Of a stretch of DNA of 64,000 nucleotides, positions 36,689-48,000 are shown in pieces (the first letter of the stretch is position 1; each line of letters starts with the position of its first letter). Under the pieces are notes generated by a model that was not told the origin of the DNA, searched no databases, and worked only from the letters and a program-made list of their open reading frames with translations. The stretch is from Phoenix dactylifera. Lineage: Eukaryota > Streptophyta > Magnoliopsida > Arecales > Arecaceae. A program made the position numbers and the translations under genes. The DNA is taken from NCBI RefSeq assembly GCF_009389715.1, contig NW_024067736.1:62001-126000 (forward strand), written 5' to 3'.

Positions 36689-38774
36689 CTAGTGGACATC
36701 TGAGAGCCATCCCTGGAAAGAGAGCTTGTTTACAGTGGAAGGTCTGAACTCAAGAGGGTTGTTCCAGCCTTTTGAGTTGCTCTTAGACCACCTCATCTTC
36801 ACATTCTCCATCTCCAGACCTGAAATATACTCCATCATGACTCCGCCCATGATGTGATGAACCAGGCCCTGACATCCAGGCCTGTAATCATACAACCCAC
36901 CTGGATAGCGGGTGGTTCTTCTATAAGTCAACTCGACATTTTTGAATCTTAGATTTCTAAGAAGTCCACCACCGGAACCCGCTAGGAACACTCCATTTTC
37001 CGACGTTGCTGATATGTTTACAAAGAGGATATTGGAGATAGACCCAGCTTTTGAAGTTGAATTTCTCGGGCAGGTTGTAATGTAAATAGGCTCAGCTCTT
37101 CCCCACCATGAAGGATCATAGTATCTTGTGCTTATTTTGATGTTAGAGAAGACAATGTCATTCACATTTGCTGCAAGTATATGAGCTAATATTAGTTGAA
37201 AACAATGACCAGTTTTGCTCTTCTTAAATAAAAAATGGGACCAGTTTTGCCAAGCCAAATTTATTCATAGAGCCTATTCCAAATTTATTCGCCGCTAGAT
37301 GCATTCCTTCAATTCATAGAGCCTATTCCAAATTTGTTAAGACTTCGGCTATATTTTATGATAGAGTATCATATGATGCAAACCTGAAGGTACATCGTCC
37401 TGGTTCTGTTTTTATAGGTCATCAATGTAGTCAAATAATATCACTAAGATGATGACAGAATGGAGTGCTTGTCTCTAATTAGATTGGCCCTTATTAACTG
37501 CCATCTCAGTCAGGAATTTAGCATCAACCAGCTCGGGATTGAAGACAGCTTGAGAGCCGGAGTTAGTTCCAATAATGAGACGATTCCTAATTGCAAAATT
37601 AGATCAAACATCTAGTCCAAATAGATCTCTATAACTAACTACGTAAACTAGTAATCATAAAGTTAAAAAGGAAAATACCTCCATCACGTATCTGCATAGC
37701 AAGCCCTCTATGTGAATCCACTATATTGATATTGCTGAAGAAGAACCTTCTGAAATCAAACCAGCTAGCGCTTCCAAGCTTAATCGCACTAGATTTGGTA
37801 CGAATCCAACAGTCTGTCGCTGTTAAGTTATATACAGGCCCCGTGGAAGATTTTGGACATATTGCATCATCTCCGGTGTCAATATGACACCTTGTGATGA
37901 CTGTGTTGTTTGAATCCTCGATGTCGATGCCATCATTGTTGGGTGAATTAAAATCTCCATAAATTGATATATCGTGAATCAACGTGTTATCGCACCTGAC
38001 TAGATGTAAACTAAAAGGGAAAAAGAATAAGATACTACAAACGTGACATTTAATAAACTAAGACCCTGTTCCGATTAGCTCATTTTAGAATTAGCCTCAA
38101 TCTACTAGTGCTGCAGAATAATGGCCCGTTTCTTTAAACCCAAGAAAATTTTGGACGATGATTGGATTTGGGAAGCATTAGAAGACTGACCACCAGTAGG
38201 CGGGCTGGTTGAGGTTGATGTCCCAAATCCGAACGTCCTTGGAGTCGATGAAGCCCACGAGGCGGGGGCGGCACTCGTCCCCGAGGCACGCCCCCGTCCG
38301 GTTCCAGCTTACCATCACGTTCTTCCTTGGGTCCCTCCGAACCACGAAGGCCTCCCCCTGGCCGTTGATCTCCCCGCCCCCCGTGATCCCCGCTCCGGTC
38401 GCGTTCTCCGCCAGCACCACGTACCACCGCGCCGCCTCCGCCGGGTAGTCCGCCTCCCTCGTCCCCCCGAGGATCCGCGCCCCCTTCTCCACTTCCAGCA
38501 CCACCCCCGACCGCAGCGCCACCGTCGCCGTCAGGTAGTGCCCGCCCGCCGGGAACCGCACCCGCCCTCCCCCCGCCGCGCCGCACGCGTCGATCGCCGC
38601 CTGGATCGCCCGCGTGTCGTACCGCCACCCGTCGCCGACCGCGCCGTAGTCCGTCACGGAGACCACGGCGCCGCCAACCGATCCCCGGAGCTCGATCGCC
38701 GGCGGGAATTGGGCGAGGGTGGAGATCGATCGGGAGAAGTGGAGGGCGAGGAAGAAGAGTAGAAGAGCCGCCAT
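36689..38774 (-). CDS. GH28 family / pectin-lyase-like beta-helix protein, probably secreted
   Basis: Three exons (38774-38191, 38010-37679, 37170-36689), joined in frame with GT-AG borders to 465 aa. Residues 1-20 (MAALLLFFLALHFSRSISTL) look like a signal peptide, so it should act in the cell wall. GH28 landmarks are present: YGAVGDG and DTRAIQAAIDAC near the N-terminus, NNDGIDIE (219-226) and TGDDAIC (240-246), which hold the catalytic-type Asp residues. The classical GHG is replaced by SSAIKLGS (268-275), and the RIK motif by MQIRDGG. This is the clade of divergent polygalacturonase-like proteins that includes, as I recall, Arabidopsis At3g57790. Substrate and activity are uncertain. Exon 1 is very GC-rich (the antisense frames are open too). 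The start chosen is the first Met giving a signal peptide; the frame is open further upstream. Confidence 0.9.
37171..37678 (-). other. intron 2 of the GH28-like gene
   Basis: 508 bp. A short CAAATTTATTC / AGCCTATTCCAAATTT unit is duplicated near 37255-37340. No other feature is seen. Confidence 0.75.
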
Positions 38775-40011
38775 CGATTCCGATTTCCTAAGGATTGGGG
38801 ATTTCGCCGTGCTTACGTTCTCCACATTGCTACTTATTTGACTAACGCCGCGATCTTTCCCATAACCTTTCCCTCCTTCGCTTTGCGATGATTTATATAA
38901 TCCGGATCGGATTGTTCCGTCGGGACGAGATAAAAATGGTGGAGCCAGCGTGGCAGCTGGGACCAAGTGGTCAGTTAGCCCAACGGTCAAAGGCCCATCG
39001 ATCGGATGGTTCGGATAATGCTTTTGGGATAACGGACGGTGATGATAACAGGAATATTAAACTCGGACGGTGATGAAGGAAAATGTATGCTTCACGGGAC
39101 TTCTCTCTATCGGGTGATCAGATTAAGACCTGTTTGTTTTCTAGCATCATAATATATATTGGCAACAGGATAACATATGGCTTAGTCTATCCAATATTCG
39201 TGAACTTAAAAAATAAAATATTAATTATCTGTATCTTAATGATATTTTTCTTTGTTGTTGTTAATTGGTGGTGGACTGGAAATATTAATTTTTATATCTC
39301 AATTATTTATGTTGCTTCACAAATCAGCTAAAAATTATCGTGATCAGGCCCAGTTCCGATTAGCATTAGTTGAAACTTTAATTCTATCAACATCTCTTTT
39401 ACATTCCTACTACTTATGCTTATTATGCACGTAAAAAGGAAATAATAACACATATGCAGGCATATGTGCCTGTCTTACACTCGTAGGTGGGTTAACTAGG
39501 GGCTTCCAAGCAAGCGGCCCAACCTCGACCCGACATTAACTCAGGATAATTGCTTTGAGGCAGTACAGCCCAACAAAAGGATTAACTGCAGTACAGCCCA
39601 ACAAAAGGATTAACTCGGGCCCGACATATGAGATATATTGAACGGGCCATGGGCTTACCAGGCCGAATGTCCATCCCGGGTCGACATATGAGAACTGTTG
39701 TTCAAAAGGTGGGCTTAGGCTTCACTGGATTTAGCTTTTTATTTGCACCCTCATTTTCCAAAGGTCGGTGGGCCTTCGTCATGCCCCAGCTTGATCATAC
39801 TGGAGGGTGATTCGGCCACAGTGATCAGTTGGATCCAGAAAAGTTCGAAAGGTGGTGGTGTGGATCACCCCCTGCTTCGAAACATATAGGTGATGACTGA
39901 TGGTGAGAGATGGGGTGTGGCCTTTCAGGCCAAGCATATATTTAGAAAGGCTAACAGGGCTGCAAATTAAGTGACTGCCTACGTAGCCAGCCACTTTGGA
40001 GACATTATATG
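38775..40011. other. GH28 promoter region and intergenic spacer
   Basis: Upstream of the GH28 start. At 39556-39618 a ~33-bp unit (GCAGTACAGCCCAACAAAAG, then GATTAACT) is tandemly duplicated. The 39490-39780 part is rich in gggcc/ggccc motifs, as in the subterminal parts of hAT-type elements, but no paired ends are found. Confidence 0.4.
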
Positions 40012-40100
40012 GGCCGGAGAGGGGGAGTTGCCTCGGGCACTCCGCTACCTTTTATTTTCTGATTTTATTTGGTATATTCGTATTCGAAATGTATGAAATA
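40012..40100 (-). repeat. dispersed repeat, copy 2 (inverted relative to copy 1)
   Basis: Its reverse complement resembles 29440-29545, including GAGTGCCCG-GGCAACTCCCCC followed by CTCTCxGxCCC and CATAT. Just beyond, a ~30-bp unit (TTTAAGTACTTCTTGGGAAG, then ATATATCG) occurs twice, at about 40157 and 40279. Confidence 0.5.
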
Positions 40101-41037
40101 TCTATTGTAGCAAAAAATAAAAAAAAAGGAAAAAAAAAGAATGTCACAAAAAAAAATTTAAGTACTTCTTGGGAAGATATATCGACATTATATAGCTTGA
40201 ATCAGTTGATTCTTGCACCTGGGGCTACTGCAGATCTAAAAGAAGCTTTAAGTAATGGCCGAAGACGATAAACTAGCGGATTTAAGTACTTCTTGGGAAG
40301 ATATATCGTCATGTCACAAAAATTTGGAATGCCTTGTTCATCATACTGAAAGGGGATTTCGTGATAATTATTAAGTGATTTTTTGTTTCGGCTGCTTCAG
40401 ATATCATTAATCATCTTTTACGTCAAAATTGTTGGAAAATAGTAGCAACTCTTTAGTCTTTCAGACTAGTTGGCATTATATGTTGCTAATTATATGGAAT
40501 CAATATTATGGATGGCTGAGACAGATATCCTTTCTGAGTTTTTATATACCTTATTTTCTGATGCTCATAGACGTACTTATTTTAGATTGATAAATAAATA
40601 TGTTCTAGCGGGAAAAAAAAAACTCCTATTTTGCTGCGGGCACTGCCAAACACATAAATAGGTATAAGTTGGAGGCAACGGTCAAAGTGGTGTCCATTAC
40701 TCCGCATCTTTTCTCTTGGAAAGGAGCTGCTGGAAGCCTGGAAGCCTTCTCTCAGAGTCTAGGGCAACAGAATTAGAAGCAGGGTTTATTGGAACTAATT
40801 TAAATAACTGGTTAGGCAATTGCAAGTTCAGTACGGGGAATTCAATGTTTATTCAATATTCAAAGTAATTTAATATTATGCATGATTAAAAAAAAGAGAT
40901 GAATGAGATAGAAAATATAGATGTGGTAGAGGTGGAGAAGATAAATAATCTAATAAGAATGTTTTCAAATTCTTGGCTATATATAATGGGAACCTTGAAG
41001 TCCAACATTGCGAGGCTAACCGAACTTCTAGGCCTTC

Positions 41038-41071
<34 letters not shown>

Positions 41072-42296
41072 AGGTCAAATTCAAGTTACACCTAGTATAA
41101 CTTTTATAGTGTTAAACTTTTTTGTTTAAATTAGGTAATGAAAGTTCTATATTTGTGCTAAGTCGTTGAATATGATTTACTACGTCTAATTTGTTTACAC
41201 ACAAAAAAACATATAATCTAAAAACACTAGCCTATGCATTAAGTAGTTAAAAATTGACCAGCTTAAATAATACAAAATAATACATATTTTTTAACCATTT
41301 CATGTATAAATTAGAGAGCTTTAAATCATATAATTTTTGGCAATGGCTTGGATTATCTATGTCAGACTTACCGTCACTTTTTTTTTCTTTTTTTTTAATA
41401 ATTAGGAGGGGTTACTCTCCATCCTCTACTCCATGTGCACCCCGCCTCATATAAGCCAAAATCTAATCCTCGGGTAAACTGAGATAATGCTTGCAAGACC
41501 GGATATTAATATAATCAGGTGCCAAAACAACGGTCAACACTATCAAATCGAACCCCTCCCACTCGTTAAAGAGGCGACGGACCATATCATCTAAGGCAAG
41601 TTCGGCGGTTCTCAGACTCGGTTTTCATTCATTCTGGTCACTCTCACCTCATCATATTCTTTCTTTCAGCTGCACTCATCTTTTTTCTTCTCACATCATC
41701 AGTAGAATCATCAATTTCCCCCCTGCACTTTGTCAAATTCATCTTTGCTCACGTGCAAGATAATAAGCTAGAATGGCACAATAATCTACTCAAATCGCCA
41801 ATGGAAAGGCAAGCTATTCCTGTCCCATTTTTCAAATACATTTCAACACCCCAAAAATGAAAAAGCAGAACTTTGAGATTATTAACAAGACTTGATCAAG
41901 ATGATTATGTTATATCCATCCCGAGAACTTTCTATGGGTGTTTGAACCGGTGTTGTTACACCAGATGACAGGAGGCCTGGGACCGGTTAAGTCTGGAAGC
42001 CTGCGTTAAATTCTATCATGATTTTGTGTTTGATAATAATTAATGTTAGCTTTCTACAGGGGTCATACATAACAAGGTCCTTTTATATATAACCCCTTGT
42101 AGAAAGTCAAAATTTCCACCAAGCTCATTAGCCTACATTTATACCAGGCCCCGCAAGCAAATTGCCGGGAATAATTCAGACTAATATATGCCCTTTGAAT
42201 ATCCCCCTGAAAAAAATTAGTGTAGAGTCTAAAGACGTCCAAGGTGGGTGCATGTCAAATTAAGCCCAAGTGTCTTAGCATTATAAGATTAGAGAT
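40101..42296. other. intergenic, no gene seen
   Basis: AT-rich with an (AT)n tract at 41046-41071. Short open frames have no recognisable product. Confidence 0.5.
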
Positions 42297-42555
42297 CGTT
42301 AAAAACACCACTTATCTCAAAAGCTTAAGCTTTTAAGACAAATGGTGATTTCAACATGGTATCAGAGCAGAGCTCCTGAGTTTGAACTCTGTCTTCGCAC
42401 TCTTTAACCCCATTATTAAAAATTCCATATATTGAACTTACCCATTAAAGAGAAGTCCGGCTCACATATGAGGAGTGTAAGAAAATATAAAATATATAAA
42501 TAAATCTATCTCATCTTATTAACTTAAGCTTTTGGGACAAATAGTAATTTCAACA
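42297..42555 (+). mobile_element. complete TRIM retrotransposon with 5-bp target duplication
   Basis: The left LTR is 42297-42356 and the right LTR 42476-42555. Both hold CTTAAGCTTTT and GACAAATxGTxATTTCAACA; the left copy is shortened by about 20 bp and starts CGTTAA where TGTTAA is expected. TGGTATCAGAGC (42357-42368) follows the left LTR directly, an exact match to the primer-binding site complementary to initiator Met-tRNA. A short purine tract (GAGGAG) precedes the right LTR. GAGAT flanks both sides (42292-42296 and 42556-42560). There is no coding capacity. Confidence 0.85.
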
Positions 42556-42560
42556 GAGAT

Positions 42561-45075
42561 TAGGGATGCTAATCACTTCCTTATCCTCCACTTCTCTTCT
42601 TTATAATCTCTCCCTTTCAGAAATTAGAATCCCACCAAACATCCCTCGCTCGCCACCCAGCTGCCCCTCCTCTGCCAGCAGCGCGGCGCGGCCTGCAACG
42701 ATCTCAGCCTAATCCATTCCACATCACCAAGTCCGACCTTCATCAGACCCGCTTTGCCATCTGCAAGCAGGGGCAGCACTTGAGGGAAAAGCAAATATGA
42801 GATTGATGTGCAAATATATGGCACCAGCATGAGAATAAATGATCTGCTGTTTACCATTTTTCTCTAACATGATTTTGATATGGACCAAACATGAAGAATA
42901 CATTCATTCAAGATTTTAATAGGATTTCATACAAGAATACATTCTATATTACATCAAATGCGGCCTGTCATCAATTTCCATCAATAGGGTACAAAACAGC
43001 CGACAACACCCTCAAGTGACAGCTTCAGTAGTCACATACTAGATTTCTGTAAATGAGGAAATTAGGGTTCTCTCGGATAAAACATGAAGTCCTGCAGAAT
43101 GGTGATTAAACTTTATTCATCTAGAACTCCAAATGTAGATACAGTTATGAATTTACTACTGTCATGACAAGAGGAAGATGATGATGGCAGTAAACAAGCA
43201 ACACAGGCCTCGAAATTCTAGAGACATAGTTCGAACATTTTTGACTGATTTACAAATCTAAGGTGTCAGAGTGAGATATATTAGCTCATTTCAAATAGGA
43301 TTAATTTTTATAAACACAAAGATAGAAATCACTAAAAGCAGTCACTTCATGATCAGGCCATTCAGACAAGGAAACTCATCTTCGATCATCCTTCAGGTTC
43401 GGATTGAGAGGCAACAGTCTTCTATCTCTGCACATTAGAAAACTCTCATGGTGCTTTAGAATCAAAGATCAAAGCTTTGGAACCTTCTATGGCTAAATAT
43501 GAGGTCATGCAGGAATGAGCATTTTAAGTACACGTTTTTATGCATGTCTATGCTTGCCCTATATGCTAAAATGCACGGTGAGTGATGCAAGCAATAATAC
43601 ACTATTATGCATATGTTCTAGATGTATTACAACACATGTCGATCAAAAGTAATAGGTTTTGGTACCTTCAAACAGAGGTTCAAGAAAAAATTATGTCTTG
43701 TTGAAAAATCATTTATTCAATGACCGCTAATTGCAAGGGTACAAGTCTACAAAACTATGAGGTACTATGGAAAATGTAGGTAATAATCCACGGATGGATC
43801 GCTAAGTCATGCTTTAGCATTCATTTCAGCACCTGTAAACACCTAAGTTAGCTGTTCCTACATGAACATGAAGCACAAGTGTTAGATGTGCATAACATAG
43901 CAAGGATGTCGAGTTGACTTTACAGTAAATGAGGAATACCAGAGCTGAAATGTGTTTTAAAAGAGGTTAGTAGTGCCAACATAGAATGAAGTACAAAATA
44001 AGACTACGTAAGGTTTGTACTAGTGCCTAACAGAGCACAGACAGCTCCAGTAAAGGCAATCCACAATTCAGGTTTAAGGTAGGGAAAAGAGGGGGAGGCA
44101 AACAAAGACATGGAAGAAATTAGTGTGAGGTGCTTTGAGGATAGCTAAAAGACACCTCTACAACTCAAATGATTTTAATCTTGGATAGGAACATATACAA
44201 AAAGAAGAATCAATTACTCTGACCCAAATTGATGAGAATAAAGTTTGTGGATGATTATGTCTGCACATACAAGATGCAAGTTGCGAAAACTGACATCACC
44301 ATTTCTTTACTTTGCAGTTTACTAATATAAATGACCTTTTAATTACTTTCTTTAAATATAACATCACACTACCCTGCGTGCATCTCTTTTCTTACCAAGG
44401 AGTATCAATGGATATACTTGGGATATGTCTTTTGTTTAACATTATAACAACTTCAAACATAGAATCAATAAAGTTTAAAAATGCCTGTACTTTATTCTTC
44501 AAAGTACCTTCTCATATTGCAAAGAGTTTAAGCCATCATTAACAAGTTTGAAGCTTTTCTTATCAAAATCTACGAATAAAAATGCATGGTGTACCTCATC
44601 ATTTTAACTAGCTATATCAAATAACATAATCTCTGCTTTTGACTTGTAAGGCTTTTTTGCAGTAGTTATGCAAATTTTTGCTTTTGCCTAGTCTCATCCA
44701 GTGCCACCAACAAAAAAGTAAATTGGCTAGAACTTTATTCGCATTAAAACATCGAACTGAAAGGCTTAGAAACTGAAATAATATGCTATCGAATATCGGT
44801 AAGGATGGATGAGATTCAGCTTCATTGCACAGCGGCAAAGGAAGATTGAAATGGACGCTAGTGCAACAGAGACAAATTTGACATGCATGCAGGCAGTTCA
44901 TTTCTAGTAAGCACTTGAAGAAAGACAGTACAATCAAGCCACTGGCACACATCACAATGTTAAAGTGCACTACAGGTACAGTCCAAATGAAACTTCCTCT
45001 CCGTGCACAATAGACCTAGCCAAATCCATAAGGAATGCAAGAGGACGAGTACCTGACAATCTCAGCTTGAGAATC
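42561..45075. other. cornichon 3' flank and intergenic spacer
   Basis: No gene is recognised. The first few hundred bases left of 45076 should hold the cornichon 3' UTR. The rest is AT-rich single-copy-looking sequence. Confidence 0.45.
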
Positions 45076-48000
45076 TTAAAAAATCCCAGATTCCAAAGAA
45101 TCATAACCTTCATCCGTAAGTAAGAGAACAGCAGACATCACGAGCCTGCAAAAGAATTCCAAGTCAACATATATTAGACTGATAACCAAACCAACGCTCA
45201 CAACATGCGTTCTGTGAATTGCAGTTATAAGTGAAACAACTAGAGATCTGAAGTTATCAGAACTGAAGAAAAAGAAGCACTAATACATGTATGAAGAAGT
45301 GATACCTTGAATAGAACTACTCATCCTGCCATTAGTATACACCAGAATACAATGTAGAACTTTGAGAAATTCTTTTAGCACTCTGAGATTAAGATGGATG
45401 AGAACTGATTGGAGAAGCAACAACGAATTTGTTACCTTATCAGAGTCTACTACGAGCAAAGACCCCTCATTGGCAAGAGAATATGTTTAAAAGCATTCAA
45501 AATCCTAAAAGCCTTTAAAAGACCACAAGCATAGACTTGAATAATGAATGTTATGTCCATCATAATTTTGACTGGAGTGGGAAATGAAAGCAGGAATAGG
45601 AGCACACATAAAGTTGAAGAATGGTGTTGACACCATAATGTATTGATCCTTGTTCCTAAGGCCAAATAAAAGCTCATGGATCTCAAGTTATGTGCCTCCA
45701 AATATACTCAAAACATAAACTTCATATCCTTAGTGAAAACGCTAGACCAAACAAAATGCTTTAGAATAATATGAAGGAAGTGTCCACCTCAAGCACAAAA
45801 TCTAATGTGTTAAGACTCCAAGTGCACAAAGAATCTGATCGAAGTCAAAATATTTGCTTTCATATGAACCGATTTGACAATAAGCAGCACTGTGACAAAA
45901 CTAAAGATGATGTAAACTGCCACGACGTACAAAGGGATCAAGAAACACCTGGTGATGATGAGCTTCACAAAGATCATTTGATTTATTTTCTTTCTTCCTC
46001 CTAAACATCTATCCCCATGTTGTCCCTTATAATACATTATGTATGGAGCTACATGATGATGAAAACAACTTTTAGCGATTATAGCGAGTTTGCTTTCAAA
46101 ATTGATAGGAAACAACTAGACATTGCTAAGCACATCACTTTCCAGTGAATATAGTAGAAAAGCAATCAGATAAAGTAAAAGCAGACCTGTAAATGACTAT
46201 CACGAATATGCTGAAGTAGATAGAAAGCTTGATTATTCTGTACTTCTTTTCTCCATTTAGTAATCTAAAGATCTCAGTAACATCTATAAGATGTCTCCTA
46301 TTCATAAACCTGAAAAAATAAGGAGAAAAAGACTACAGTGTGAATAAAAAAAACTAGGGACTGAAATTGGAATTATGCATTAATGTAATCAAAGATACAA
46401 GATCAGCCTCATGTGAGTTGGCATATTTATGATACCTGAGATTATCTTGCCTGTTTAATAAGAAGAGGAAAAAGAAAATCCCAAATCAAATGTTAACTGG
46501 ATCTCCAGACAAACAAAAGTTCAATTTCTCAACCAATATTCAAAATACTAGCCCAGCCTAGACAAGTTTCAATCTTACTTTCTCATAACTCAAGCTTGAG
46601 TTAGAACAGGCTCAGCATCTTAGTTGTGGCTGGGTTTCATTAAATCTATAGTAAATCAACAAGCCTTGATTAAAATAATGTTTTAATTTGCCTATTGCAG
46701 CTACAATCTAGATGCAATTAATCTTCTCTGCAAGTCAACATAATCCTGACAGGAAAAGAAAGAAGTTCTCTGACCCCATAAATAGAGATAGAAGAAACCT
46801 TACATCAATTTTACGCAACACACATGGTTGACATAGAGGCAGACTTGTCTATTGCTGCCATTCAATAAAATTTGTATTACAGGACATAAACCCAGCAGCT
46901 GTCTTGTGCTGGTCTAAATGGGCTTTAAGGCTACTGGTAGATACTCTAGATAAGCTTGTTCTTTCTTTCGCTCCCAGAAAAATCTTTATTCAATTATACA
47001 GAACAAACCTGTGCCAAATGTCTAGAGAGCCCTTTTAATCATAAGGTTTACATCTTCCTTCTAATGATTATGACCAATAGGCAAACTTAAGCAGATCTTG
47101 TTACTGGTTTAAGGAACTATTAAGAATTAGCGTTAAGAAATGTCCACGAACCTCTTTGTTGGATGGAGTTATTGATGAATACTATTTGAGAGAAGAGTTT
47201 CAAGTGCAAGCACATGTCAGTCCATGCTGGACAGAAAATACCATGCCAGGCTAGTAGCAGCATAGGCTGGCATGGCACCTATTAAACTACATATTTTTAA
47301 CTAAAAGGATGCTTGTAAGTCCTTTTTTTTTTTTGAGTTCTGCACAGTACATGCTGTGCCAGCCAGTTGCCAGCATAGCCCATGCCACCAGCATATAAAT
47401 CCATGCTTAAGAGGACAAGGCCCCTGATAGTTTTGAAACATAAAAGTAAGAGAAACATGGGTATAAACTTCATTTCATTCTTTGTGGATGCTTGTTCTAA
47501 CCAAGGTTATAATCATACTATGTGGATCCAAATGCTAGGAATTAGGAAATAATGTTTGAAGAGATAAGGGAACTCGTACAAGGGGACAACAAAACTAGAC
47601 TAGGCCTGCGATTATGGGGTTTTCTGGTTGTTTGTAAGTTTTTCTAAAATAGATAACTGTAAAACATGAGTTCTGTAAAATGCATTTTATTGAAAATAGG
47701 GGAGGACCTGTTTTTTCATAAAACTCATTTCCAAGTTTTTATGACTTACTAGTTATTTCCAAATGGATTTTATGGAAAACAACCAAACAATCATTTTTGT
47801 ACAACTCATTCATTTTAATTTTTTTATAAACCTATTTTAGTAAAACTTGTCAGCCAACCAGCCCCTAAGTGGTTCACTTAAATACATGAAATTGGCTATC
47901 AAGAAACTTTCACTCAGGTTGCTATATATTGGGCCCAACTCTCCCCCATTGACTGGACAAGCCATCACTTTACTATGGACCCAACCAAATCAGCAAATGG

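Noticed and set aside
38134-38628. A 164-codon minus-strand frame of Gly/Ala/Arg-rich sequence
   Set aside because: Alternative frame of GH28 exon 1 caused by high GC.
39490-39960. GGGCC-rich segment resembling another hAT-type element
   Set aside because: No matching ends or duplications were found.
47190-47830. Inverted GCTGGCATGGCA and GGTTTTCTGGTTGTTT motifs in a cornichon intron
   Set aside because: Suggestive of old MITEs but too diverged to set ends, so only noted in the intron entry.
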